DNA of 64,000 bases from Solea solea. Lineage: Eukaryota; Chordata; Actinopteri; Pleuronectiformes; Soleidae. The notes beneath the pieces are model-generated. The model made no database searches, was not told the origin of the DNA, and saw only the letters and a program-made list of their open reading frames with translations. The stretch is taken from the NCBI RefSeq assembly GCF_958295425.1, contig NC_081149.1:4509701-4573700 (forward strand), given 5' to 3'. Shown here one piece after another: positions 32,233 through 43,985 of the stretch. The position numbers and the translations under genes are program-made. How positions within the stretch are numbered: the first letter of the stretch is position 1; every line of letters starts with the position of its first letter.

Positions 32233-35200
32233 AGTAACACAGCTGCGAGTCACAGAGGAGACGAGAGAGAAGTGGCCCAGTGTCCTCACCAGTCTTCTAA
32301 CCAAACCTACTGTAGCAGTAACACAGCTGCGAGTCACAGAGGAGACGAGAGAGAAGTGGCACAGTGTCCTCACCAGTCTTCTAACCAAACCCACTGTAGC
32401 AGTAACACAGCTGCGAGTCACAGAGGAGACGAGAGAGAAGTGGCACAGTGTCCTCACCAGTCTTCTAACCAAACCTACTGTAGCAGTAACACAGCTGTGA
32501 GTCACAGAGGAGACGAGAGAGAAGTGGCCCGGTGTCCTCACCAGTCTTCTAACCAAACCTACTGTAGCAGTAACACAGCTGTGAGTCACAGAGGAGACGA
32601 GAGAGAAGTGGCACAGTGTCCTCACCAGTCTTCTAACCAAACCTACTGTAGCAGTAACACAGCTGTGAGTCACAGAGGAGACGAGAGAGAAGCGGCACAG
32701 TGTCCTCACCAGTCTTCTAACCAAACCTACTGTAGCAGTAACACAGCTGTGAGTCACAGAGGAGACGAGAGAGAAGCGGCACAGTGTCCTCACCAGTCTT
32801 CTAACCAAACCTACTGTAGCAGTAACACAGCTGTGAGTCACAGAGGAGACGAGAGAGAAGCGGCACAGTGTCCTCACCAGTCTTCTAACCAAACCTACTG
32901 TAGCAGTAACACAGCTGCGAGTCACAGAGGAGACGAGAGAGAAGCGGCACAGTGTCCTCACCAGTCTTCTAACCAAACCTACTGTAGCAGTAACACAGCT
33001 GTGAGTCACAGAGGAGACGAGACAGAAGCGGCCCGGTGTCCTCACCAGTCTTCTAACCAAACCTACTGTAGCAGTAACACAGCTGCGAGTCACAGAGGAG
33101 ACGAGAGAGAAGTGGCCCAGTGTCCTCACCAGTCTTCTAACCAAACCTACTGTAGCAGTAACACAGCTGCGAGTCACAGAGGAGACGAGAGAGAAGTGGC
33201 ACAGTGTCCTCACCAGTCTTCTAACCAAACCTACTGTAGCAGTAACACAGCTGCGAGTCACAGAGGAGACGAGAGAGAAGTGGCACAGTGTCCTCACCAG
33301 TCTTCTAACCAAACCTACTGTAGCAGTAACACAGCTGCGAGTCACAGAGGAGACGAGAGAGAAGTGGCACAGTGTCCTCACCAGTCTTCTAACCAAACCT
33401 ACTGTAGCAGTAACACAGCTGTGAGTCACAGAGGAGACGAGAGAGAAGCGGCACGGTGTCCTCACCAGTCTTCTAACCAAACCTACTGTAGCAGTAACAC
33501 AGCTGCGAGTCACAGAGGAGACGAGAGAGAAGTGGCACAGTGTCCTCACCAGTCTTCTAACCAAACCTACTGTAGCAGTAACACAGCTGCGAGTCACAGA
33601 GGAGACGAGAGAGAAGTGGCACAGTGTCCTCACCAGTCTTCTAACCAAACCCACTGTAGCAGTAACACAGCTGTGAGTCACAGAGGAGACGAGAGAGAAG
33701 TGGCCCGGTGTCCTCACCAGTCTTCTAACCAAACCCACTGTAGCAGTAACACAGCTGTGAGTCACAGAGGAGACGAGAGAGAAGTGGCCAAGTGTCCTCA
33801 TCAGTCTTCTAACCAAACCTACTGTAGCAGTAACACAGCTGTGAGTCACAGAGGAGACGAGAGAGAAGTGGCCCAGTGTCCTCACCAGTCTTCTAACCAA
33901 ACCTACTGTAGCAGTAACACAGCTGCGAGTCACAGAGGAGACGAGAGAGAAGTGGCCCAGTGTCCTCACCAGTCTTCTAACCAAACCTACTGTAGCAGTA
34001 ACACAGCTGCGAGTCACAGAGGAGACGAGAGAGAAGCGGCACAGTGTCCTCACCAGTCTTCTAACCAAACCTACTGTAGCAGTAACACAGCTGTGAGTCA
34101 CAGAGGAGACGAGAGAGAAGCGGCACGGTGTCCTCACCAGTCTTCTAACCAAACCTACTGTAGCAGTAACACAGCTGCGAGTCACAGAGGAGACGAGAGA
34201 GAAGTGGCACAGTGTCCTCACCAGTCTTCTAACCAAACCTACTGTAGCAGTAACACAGCTGCGAGTCACAGAGGAGACGAGAGAGAAGTGGCCCAGTGTC
34301 CTCACCAGTCTTCTAACCAAACCTACTGTAGCAGTAACACAGCTGTGAGTCACAGAGGAGACGAGAGAGAAGTGGCCAAGTGTCCTCATCAGTCTTCTAA
34401 CCAAACCTACTGTAGCAGTAACACAGCTGTGAGTCACAGAGGAGACGAGAGAGAAGTGGCCCAGTGTCCTCACCAGTCTTCTAACCAAACCTACTGTAGC
34501 AGTAACACAGCTGTGAGTCACAGAGGAGACGAGAGAGAAGTGGCCCGGTGTCCTCACCAGTCTTCTAACCAAACCTACTGTAGCAGTAACACAGCTGTGA
34601 GTCACAGAGGAGACGAGAGAGAAGTGGCCCGGTGTCCTCACCAGTCTTCTAACCAAACCTACTGTAGCAGTAACACAGCTGTGAGTCACAGAGGAGACGA
34701 GAGAGAAGTGGCCCGGTGTCCTCACCAGTCTTCTAACCAAACCTACTGTAGCAGTAACACAGCTGCGAGTCACAGAGGAGACGAGAGAGAAGTGGCCAAG
34801 TGTCCTCATCAGTCTTCTAACCAAACCTACTGTAGCAGTAACACAGCTGTGAGTCACAGAGGAGACGAGAGAGAAGTGGCACGGTGTCCTCACCAGTCTT
34901 CTAACCAAACCTACTGTAGCAGTAACACAGCTGCGAGTCACAGAGGAGACGAGAGAGAAGTGGCACAGTGTCCTCACCAGTCTTCTAACCAAACCTACTG
35001 TAGCAGTAACACAGCTGTGAGTCACAGAGGAGACGAGAGAGAAGTGGCCAAGTGTCCTCATCAGTCTTCTAACCAAACCTACTGTAGCAGTAACACAGCT
35101 GTGAGTCACAGAGGAGACGAGAGAGAAGTGGCCCAGTGTCCTCACCAGTCTTCTAACCAAACCTACTGTAGCAGTAACACAGCTGTGAGTCACAGAGGAG

Positions 35201-35676
35201 ACGAGAGAGAAGTGGCCAAGTGTCCTCATCAGTCTTCTAACCAAACCTACTGTAGCAGTAACACAGCTGTGAGTCACAGAGGAGACGAGAGAGAAGTGGC
35301 CCAGTGTCCTCACCAGTCTTCTAACCAAACCTACTGTAGCAGTAACACAGCTGTGAGTCACAGAGGAGACGAGAGAGAAGTGGCACAGTGTCCTCACCAG
35401 TCTTCTAACCAAACCTACTGTAGCAGTAACACAGCTGTGAGTCACAGAGGAGACGAGAGAGAAGTGGCCAAGTGTCCTCATCAGTCTTCTAACCAAACCT
35501 ACTGTAGCAGTAACACAGCTGTGAGTCACAGAGGAGACGAGAGAGAAGTGGCCCAGTGTCCTCACCAGTCTTCTAACCAAACCTACTGTAGCAGTAACAC
35601 AGCTGTGAGTCACAGAGGAGACGAGAGAGAAGTGGCCCAGTGTCCTCACCAGTCTTCTAACCAAACCTACTGTAGC
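32233..35676 (+). repeat. 84-bp minisatellite, exactly 41 copies
   Basis: The unit begins AGTAACACAGCTGCGAGTCA and ends AACCAAACCTACTGTAGC; 3,444 bp contain 41 full units with no length change. Variable sites are few: C/T in CTG(C/T)GAG, C/T in AAG(C/T)GGC, the CAG/CGG/AAG triplet, CA(C/T)CAG and (C/T)ACTG. Most are CpG to TpG or CpA changes. The unit is stop-free in one frame on each strand, giving frames of 1,243 codons (32014-35745, plus) and 1,165 codons (32221-35718, minus). I treat those as by-products: no signal peptide, no known domain, and low within-array divergence without an obvious codon-position pattern. Confidence 0.97.
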
Positions 35677-35855
35677 CTGGTAATGTTGCCACACTCTTAC
35701 AATATCAATCCAAGCCATTTATCGGTGAAAACAAGCACTTTTTAATGGAGATTACTCAGAATGGCGCGACTGCCCCGTGAGATTACACTGCAGCCATACC
35801 GTACTATTCATGTCCACACCCACATTTATAAACATAGAGCTGGAATTCCCTTTAG

Positions 35856-38800
35856 ATCGACACCATTTAAATATTCAAGACCAATAGCGTTTTTAAAGAA
35901 GAGGGTGATGTTGACCAGCTTTTGCATTGTCAGTCTGTTCTGATGTAACTTCAATACGTTTTCAATATTTTCAATAAAACTGATATCTTTTGCAAGGCAT
36001 TATATTATATTATTATAGTCATACAAATAATTCACCCGTCACATACTGTACATACGTAAGTGTTGTGGGTCGAGACTGGCCCTTTAAGAGAGGGTGTGGC
36101 CTTGTGGGTACTGTGTGTGTGTGTGTGTGTGGAGACGAGTGCAGTTAGCAGCCACAGTCTGTATGAAACTAAAGTGCCTCTGTTCACACAATAGTTGGAT
36201 TGTAGTCTGGATTAATTGACGGCATGTTGTGTATCAGTGCAGTACCGGAGGCACTTAGATTAAAAAACGTAGCCTTGCTTTAATACCATGGACCTGGCTG
36301 GCTTTATTGGTTGAGCAGCATCAGTTTCATGCCTCAAAGACGATGACACTGGATTTCCAAAAGAAAATCACAACAAAAACTTGTGAAGCTAAATAACAAA
36401 AAAACAAAACCTTGTACAAACATAGTTATGGATAAAATATTCCATTTATTCCAAAGAAAACCTCCCAAACGTCATGCAGTTGACCTTTAAACACAAAGTA
36501 CAACTTAGGTTGGTGGGAGTTTCACTAGTTGTGCAGATATTTCATCATTAGTTACACTTTATAATTTCAAGTGATGGATAAAACAATAGAAGAGAACGCG
36601 GAGATCATTAGAATTAGTTTTGTGAGGATCTTGACTGTTTTTGAGACTTTGTATTTCTGCCTGGATGTAAAGCGGTGGACCACATATAAAATCCTACATC
36701 ACCACACCTCGCACAGCCTTACTCACACATTTCATGTAATCCAAGTGGGTAATGACTCCTCAGGTGTACACAGTGTTAAACAATCAATGAAGCCATTTAC
36801 TTATGTCTCATGCCTCAAAAGCCAAAATAATCCTTTCATCTCTCGGGTTAATTGTGCATCACACTCAGTGTCACGGGTTCAAGTCCAGCTCTTGTGGAAG
36901 CAATCTTTTCATTTCACATCTTTACTTTCCATTTAGGCAGAAACACCCGATGCAAACACACAAACAAAAGTATCAAAGTAGGATTATCTCGCACTAACAA
37001 GATTTTGGAAGCTAAATGCGAGTCGCTGGCGTGAGTGAGCGCTGTTCAAATCTTATTTCTCAAACTAATTAAGTGTCCAAAGCAGCTGTCCCAAGACAAA
37101 TGAGATATCAGAGAGCTGGGGGAATATTCCGACTGATGTAATAAATCTGCAAGTCAGTGACGGGTCTCTGTCAATCACAGATCTCCATATAGACAATTTC
37201 CAAACACTGCCACAGGAACAGAAATCCATTGTCCATGAAAACTTAATTAAAGTCAAATGAAAGGATGCAGCTCAGACTCCCTTGATAAAGTTGATGCAAT
37301 TTGTAGAACCTGCAGCCAATTTTACATCAAAATCTTACATGAAATAACTCTCGCGGGGCTTTTGTCTGTGACATTTCTCTCTATGTCAGTGTTTGTTGAA
37401 GATGGAAGCATCTGAATTAAAGCTCATTGTTGTATTCGGCAAATATTCTCTGCATTGTTCCGCTCTACTTCTCTGACCTGCTTCAACCTTCCGTACCTGT
37501 ATGGCCTCTGGTCTTGTAATCAGCGACTCACATTTGTCTCACACCTCATTTCTTGACGTTTATGAGCGTCAGCTGTTGTCTTTTCAGGTGTTTTAAGGTT
37601 TAAATGTGTAAAGAATTATCGACATCTTATTGTCAGAAACTACGGTGGCCTTCACATACCAGTCACACATTAAAGGAACATTCAAATCCAATGAAACAGA
37701 AAAACCTTGAAGTGGTTTCTGTGTAAAATCACGTCAAAGTGATGACCTTGCGATTTTCACAGTTCACAGAAATCCAGGATGATGATGATGATACTGAACT
37801 GCTACAAGCTGTGAGGAACTGTGCTGAGCAGGGCATATACTGTGCAGCCTCACTTTAGTTCACTTATTATTTATTCATTTGTTTTGGTGCAATCTGAAAT
37901 GTAAATGATTTTTGCTGATATTTAAAGGAAAGGATGTTTATTGTCCTTAAACAACCAAAATCGCACACTTAAAGTAGGAGGTCAGAATGAGGGTTCATCA
38001 GAGCCTTTGTGACTAAGTGCGGAACATTAACTACTACACCACTGTGCTGTGTAAATGACATATACTGTTTGTCATTAAATAAATAATCAATGATGTGCTG
38101 TTACATTATATTTCATCACTAAATGTGATTAAAATGCAAAGAATCAGCTGTTTGATCACAGATAGTCTCAAATGTGCCATTTTTGTACAAGATTCAATTA
38201 AAGGACAAAAGATTAGTAGGAAAAACTGACGTTTTGGCTCAAGATTGAAGTGCTTGCTTTTAACATTTTTTAATCATCAACATGCTAAAGTCATTTAACT
38301 GCGAGGTAAAGCAGATACATCGATTCCCTGCCAGTGCTTGTATACTGGGACAACAGCAGCTTCAATGAGCTGTGCATGGAAACATACAGACATGCTCAAA
38401 GCCAAAGCACCACGTTCTTCTTCTTTGGTTTAGAACAGGCCTTGACTGATGGCATGCATCATTTGGCACATTAGCGCCACCTACAGTACATGCACATGCA
38501 ATCATCCACGGTTCGTCGTCTTAACAATCAAACAGTTTTACAGCTGAGGACGCCGAGCAGGAACATTAGCATGAGAAAAGGCAGGTGTAGTGTGAGGGCG
38601 CGAGATCAGGGTCAACTGTGTGAGTCACTCTCTCCGTGATGAGAGTTGGCAGCCATGAGTGTGTGAGCCAAATACTAATGATTTATCAGGGTAATAATGG
38701 AGTGCAGGTGTCCAGAGGAAAAATAAATAAATAAATAAATAAATAATAATAAATGTAAACAACATTTTGCTTTCTAATATTTTTGTAAAATGTAACATTC

Positions 38801-39195
38801 AAAAGTTTGTTGTGTTGTATTCTTCTTTGTGTGTCGTCCCAGAGCATTTCAGCTACAGTACATACAGAGGGTAAAAGAAAGTACTCAACATTTTTAAAAT
38901 TGGATTGAATTTGTTCACTTGGCTCGTTTTTATGAACAAAAACCAAAAAAAAATGGTCTAATTTTGTGCCGTCTGCACATCATTAAATGTATATCACTAC
39001 TAAAGGTGTGATATAAAATGAATCATAACTTTGACTCAACCACACATAAGAATGAGTACTAAGGGTTAATTATCATTCAAGTCCTGCACAATTCTGTTAA
39101 CAACGTGCCTTGTTTTTGGTCACAGGTGTCATGATGTGATGCAAACTGAGGCTCCCTGACTGGATAACTATACTATGCTTGGAGTCAAGAAAACG
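35856..39195. other. No gene recognised
   Basis: A short GT run lies at 36112-36132. 36060-36330 (CTGGCCCTTTAAGAGAGG to GGCTTTATTGGTTGAGCAGC) has the feel of a decayed retroelement end but I cannot classify it. Confidence 0.45.
38720..38749 (+). repeat. (AAAT)n microsatellite
   Basis: About six AAAT units followed by AATAATAAT. Confidence 0.85.
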
Positions 39196-39218
39196 GGGGG
39201 GGGGGGGGCATAAAGCCC

Positions 39219-39601
39219 CCTAATATACAGCTCACCACCATTACATCCAAACCCCTTTATAAGTAAGCAGCACTTCTGGAGCGCCAAGAAAAAAAATAAC
39301 AAGCCGATCCTCATGGTATATTTTGCAAAAACATCCATGAGGCCCCTGAACCCCTACTCATATGCAGCTCACCACTGCTACATCAAAACCCCCTTAATGG
39401 GGCCCCTTCTGACTGGTCGGAGAATCGATGAGAGAAGGTCTGACCAACATGAACCGTGTCCTAGACTGACCTCGACTGTGAGTGGCAGTCATGAGCCTTC
39501 ATAAGCACTGACTGTATTTTCATGAGGGCTTAGAGTGCACATGTGATGAGGGTGGGGAGGGATGGTGAAGGCCCCCCCCCCCAGAATCTAGGATCGCCTC
39601 T
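39219..39601. mobile_element. Probable right part of a hAT-like element with internal duplication
   Basis: The segment ends CCCCCAGAATCTAGGATCGCCTCTG at 39577-39601; read on the other strand this starts CAGAGGCGATCCTAGATTC, a hAT-like terminus. Inside are two diverged direct repeats: CAGCTCACCACCATTACATC (39227) and CAGCTCACCACTGCTACATC (39365). A matching left end was not found, perhaps because of the poly-G tract at 39196-39208. Confidence 0.4.
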
Positions 39602-40186
39602 GGATGCAAAGCATTTGTTGGATCATTTCTATTAACTTAAACAAATTGTGTACATTTCAAACACAACCGGTGACAACTTGCCCAGGGCTGGTAATAAAGT
39701 TAACTAACCTCCCACAACAGTTTGACTCAAGTGACATTAAATCACCGGCGACTTCCTCGCTCACTTTCCAGCCCACGCTCTCCTTCTCCGCCAGGTCTAG
39801 CTCTCTATCAAGGTTGCTCGGGGTGCACACATACAGCAACTGTCCTCCATGTCTTATGCAACATCGGGGATCTCTTAAGTTTGCCTTTGCAACGTTGCAT
39901 CATGTGCATTTTTTGAAATGAGTTGAAATATTTCACCTTGAGCGACGATGTGCAGATGTGTGTGCGGGGTTCACGGAAACTGACGTCGCTTTTATGGGGA
40001 AAAACATAAATCTTAAACAAGCTCAGGGTTTACAGCAATCAGCAAGAAGGATCATCACGACATCACATTACTGAGAACCAGCTAATGCCCTGTTTATTAA
40101 ATGACATTACATTATGTTGAAATTTTACAATTGAACTGATGAATTAGCCTAATAATGTGTGGTTTAAAGATAAAATAAGAACTAAT

Positions 40187-40500
40187 ATGAGGAGTAAATG
40201 TGTGTGAAATAAAGGGGAAAATGGACAAACTAAAGAAGCTTTAAGAGATTGTTTAAAAATAGACTTATGGATAAATATAAGTTACTTGGAGATTGATATT
40301 TACTTAGAAACAGTGATGTAGGAGATTGTGAGAAGTATAAAATATGGCAACTTGTAATTATTAATGTGACTGTGTGGCATTTATGTCTGGACTTGTTAGA
40401 ATGAAGATTGTAATAAGAGTAGGCGTCTTTGTTTCATTTTTATTATGTTGTTTTGTTTTTTGTTGTGAGATGACCAAAATAAACATCATTTAATCTAAAC
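40187..40500 (+). repeat. Dispersed repeat, copy B
   Basis: TGAGGAGTAAATGTGTGTGA, GACTGTGTGGCATTTATGTCTG, TAATAAGAGTAGGCGTC and GACCAAAATAAACATCATTT parallel copy A at 22979. No coding potential; family not identified. Confidence 0.6.
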
Positions 40501-41507
40501 TATGTATATGACGCCCATGCTTTCATGTTTTTGCTTAACAGTAAGGTACAGTAAGTTTTTGCTTATTTTAAACATAAAAGGGCCAGAAGATGTTCTGTGA
40601 CTAAGTGCTTTTGCCAGAATAACTATCGATATCTGGCAGTTATTTACAATTTACTGTATGTTAAAATAGTGTATTAACAATTTTTTTTTTTTTTTTTACT
40701 TATTTAACATCAGATTTTGCATGTTAAATTTGAAATGTTTTCCAACTCTGTCCTCTCTGCTAACAAAGACGCTGATTCCTGCAACAACAAGTGACTTTAT
40801 CGTAATAACCACATGTTGGATTTGATCTGCAACTTCTCAGCTTTCAAAAACTGCTGGAATTTTTCCAATAGCGCAAGCTGTGGCATAATTGCACTAATGC
40901 AAAGTTCACTCTGCTCACAGCCACATCTGCAGCAGACAGAAAAAGGAGTGTGATTACTCTGTGAAGCCAGTGCGTACATAGCGGATGTGAGGCTTTTCAA
41001 AACAGAACCAGTCTGAGCTCGGCTGAGCTGCAACATCAGCACCACTGCTGAGACAAGTCGAGATATTCCAGGGTCTCGACCTTCAGTCATCATGAGGGAT
41101 TTACAACCATCTGCTGCAGGAGGTTTCTGTCTTCCCCTGCATCTCTATGCATGCGTGTGTGTGCGTGTGTGTGTGTGTGTGTGTAGACGCCGTCATTTCT
41201 TCCCAGTTGTTGTCTCTTCTCTTTGTATTCATATCACTTCCATTTTTCCCGCAGAATAAGTTTCCCTCTCATTATCGCTGTCTGTGTGACTTTATCTTGT
41301 GCTGTTATAACTCTCTCAATATTAAAGACACCAAAGGTCATATTTAAAGATCCACGGAGACGCTGTGACAGTATTTCATCCTGGATGATCTCACAGCATT
41401 TCAAATATCGCTGCTTTGTAGTGCAGGATTGGAGGGTACGAAAATGACAAGATGATAAAGCAGCAGACGGGTATAATGACAACAGACAGACACTCAAATA
41501 CAAACAG

Positions 41508-41510
<3 letters not shown>

Positions 41511-41553
<43 letters not shown>

Positions 41554-41568
41554 GTGCGTGTGTGTGGC
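41511..41568 (+). repeat. (GT)n microsatellite
   Basis: About 28 GT units, with GTGC interruptions near the 3' end. A shorter GT run lies at 41153-41184. Confidence 0.95.
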
Positions 41569-41707
41569 GGGGGGCTCAGCAAGTGCATACAACGAAGAGG
41601 TGGCTGGTGAATTTGGCACAATCAGCAAGTCAGTTTTCCATATGCAGTTACCGCATATCACCACTAGGACACCATTCTCTAGCACCATTATCAGGCCTGA
41701 CACCAAT

Positions 41708-41745
41708 AAAAATACACAACAAAAAGTTTTTTGTTGTGTATTTTT
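41708..41745. repeat. Near-perfect 18-bp-arm hairpin
   Basis: AAAAATACACAACAAAAA is followed after one base by TTTTTTGTTGTGTATTTTT. The arms pair throughout apart from the one or two bases of the turn. Confidence 0.9.
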
Positions 41746-43247
41746 GTTTTTGTTGTTGTGTACGAGGAAGAGACATGGAACTGGAGCGATGTGTCTTTGA
41801 CAGGGTTTTCACACCTTGATTGACAGCAAATTCAAGGACTTTCCAGGATCAATTCCATCACATTCAATGTGACACAGCTTAAGATGGGAGGGCAACTTGT
41901 AAGAGATGTTTCGCCCGCGGCGTCCACTTTTATTGATTTGCAGCACGCTCTGCATCTGGACAAGTGATTGTCCTCTGGATCTTGGTCTTTGTCATTTTCT
42001 GCTCTCTCTTGCGTTACGTCACTCGCTAATTGTTCTGCATGGAATCTCTAGTAATTACGACTGTATATCACGTCATGCAGGGCATGAAACTGTAGGTGGC
42101 GTTGTAACAAACAAGCGAGACATTTACCTCAATGTCAACTTCACTTCTTTCTTCTACAGAATCCAAGCACTTTCAATGACCCGCGTCTATTTAAGGCGAT
42201 TTTCCAAAAGAAAGAAAGAACGGTGACCTTGAAGTGAGGGTGTGTAAAATTGTTTCTTTCAAAAATATTAAGCTCTTTGAAAAAAGGGAACATCGGAGAG
42301 GAAATGTTGCAGAACTGCAGTAAGAAACAGTCCTTTCATTCAGACCACATACAATGGCTTTTGTATTTTGGTGGCTGTGCTTTGACAAGAGGTGCAACAG
42401 TATCACTGCAGCTCTTTAAAGCTTTAAAGAAGGAATTAAGATTGAAAATCAACATATTCCCATGAAATGTATCATTTGATATTGAATGAAAGGTTATGAG
42501 CAGCTACGCTATTAACAAATCAAACACTGAATTAATTCAGCATATGTTCTCTGACAGATGATATTAACTCTGAATAATTTGCAGGGGAAAATGAAATAAA
42601 AAAATCATCATTACAGACGATCTACTTACGATGCTCAAAGCCTTCACAATGACGGCAGCTTTTCATGCTTCATCTTCATCTTCAGTAACAAGTGTTTGTC
42701 CTCTTAACCTCAGTTCTGCCACGCTCCCGTGTGTTTGCCTGAGTATTTTGAGTTTGTGCTTGTGCACCTGCCTGTGTGCCAGCTGGAGCCTGTTCATTTC
42801 ATGAAAATATCTTCCCTGCACCTGCCCCTCTTGGACTGTGTGTGTAGTCGTGTACGTATCAATCATCAAACCCTTAAATCACTAAATTCAAATGATATGA
42901 CAAAACATTTAAGCAGCTGTGAAAACACGGATCTTTTTATTTTAATATTTTATGAACCGAAACAACAAATCTGTTCGTCAGTAAAGTAAATGACCCATTA
43001 GTCATTAATGAAAATGATTATTAATCACAGTTCAGGCAGTGGAAAGAGGACCAGAGAGGTCTCTCACACATAGACATGCTCGATTTTGGTTTCCTGCAGA
43101 AAGTAGGAAATGTAGTACAGTATTTGACTATTTTGCAGAGGTAAAAAAAACATGTTTGAAAGTCGTTTCATATCAACATTTTAAAAGTGAAGCACTTCTC
43201 AAGTATTTGAGGGAAAGAAAACCGCTCAGGAATAATGATGCTGTTGA

Positions 43248-43248
<1 letters not shown>

Positions 43249-43319
<71 letters not shown>
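43249..43319 (+). repeat. Long pure (GT)n microsatellite
   Basis: About 35 uninterrupted GT units, the purest and one of the longest in the window. Confidence 0.97.
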
Positions 43320-43322
<3 letters not shown>

Positions 43323-43540
43323 TAAGGACAGGATACTGACACTATGACTATGACTCTTTTTCAAAGATTGACGATGCAAGGCTTGGGTCATGTTTCCTGT
43401 CTTGTGTGTCCATGAACACCTGTTTCACTTTCAGCTTTTCACGTACATGGCCGCGGTTCTGTTCATACAGAAATGAGAGTCAGCATCAGTCTATCGTTCT
43501 ACGCATGCACACTTGACCTTCTGTTCCATTCCACTAGAGC

Positions 43541-43985
43541 CATAGTTCTCAAAATGTGGTGCGTGCACCACCAGTGATACCAAAAGTAATGTAACTAGTA
43601 GTGTAACTAATTACTTTAAGCAGCAAGTAACAAAGTAAAGTAAGGTATTACTCTTTTTAAGTAACTGGTAATTTTTTTTCAGTAACCACCCCAACACTGG
43701 TGATTGTGAGGTGAGTAGAGCTGAGAAAATGAAAATAACAAAATATTAATAATTAGAGTCACATTATCGCTCGCTCCATCTAAATCTAATGTCACTCTGC
43801 CATCGTGTGAAGTATATGTGAGGAAGAGGAGGATGATGAGAGAGCAAAAGATCTCACTGGGAATAAATCTGCCTCCTGTGAAAAGTCTACAGCTGACTTT
43901 ACTCACGTTGATGATAATCGTGTTACTTTGAGAGCTCAACATTTTCTCAGGTGGTATTTGGTATAAAAAGTTTGAGAACTACTGC
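43541..43985 (-). mobile_element. Inverted copy of the 50.1-kb MITE family, interrupted
   Basis: The left end CATAGTTCTCAAAATG and right end AAGTTTGAGAACTACTG are the same type of termini as the 50077 element. The stretch with GGAAGAGGAGGATGATGAG and CTGCCTCCTGTGAAAAG is its reverse complement. About 43588-43698 (GTAACTAATTACTTT to CCCCAACACTG) is absent from the other copy and looks like another short repeat inserted here. No target duplication is evident. Confidence 0.65.

Larger units (their letters stand above)
31743..35851. mobile_element. Foldback-type inverted-repeat element with an 84-bp array in one arm
   Basis: The left flank 31745-32050 and the right flank 32178-35850 are diverged inverted repeats. 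Outer matches include ATGTTTATAAATGTG, the stretch around CCATACGGAGTTATCTCCAT, and GTGCTTGTTTTCACC (left) against the complement of 35680-35850. Inner matches include CGTAAAATCCGCTCGCTC (about 32022) against the complement of 32178-32210. Between the arms is a spacer of about 130 bp. The ends are tentative: TTAA lies left of AGACGAATTCC (31739-31742), and TTAG follows GGAATTCCC on the right (35852-35855), suggesting a decayed TTAA duplication. No transposase frame is present. The left arm carries one partial 84-bp unit, the right arm 41. Confidence 0.7.
39602..43248. other. No gene recognised
   Basis: Holds GT microsatellites near 41.16 and 41.5 kb, a poly-T tract at 40680-40699 and the 41.7-kb hairpin. 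The minus-strand frame at 39657-39839 is stop-free but not recognised. Confidence 0.5.

Noticed and set aside
32233..35676. CRISPR-like array
   Set aside because: Units are directly adjacent with no unique spacers, and the context is a vertebrate genome.
32014..35745. A giant repetitive protein gene in the 84-bp array (either strand)
   Set aside because: Both strands are open only because the unit length is a multiple of three and lacks stops; there is no signal peptide, domain or supporting context. Reported as a repeat with a caution.
39657..39839. Minus-strand exon (EKESVGWKVSEEVAGDL)
   Set aside because: Protein-like for a short stretch but no splice sites, homologue or neighbour I can name; left unannotated.
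43039..43347. 102-codon plus-strand frame
   Set aside because: Its C-terminal third is a translated GT repeat (Val-Cys); no recognisable N-terminal domain.
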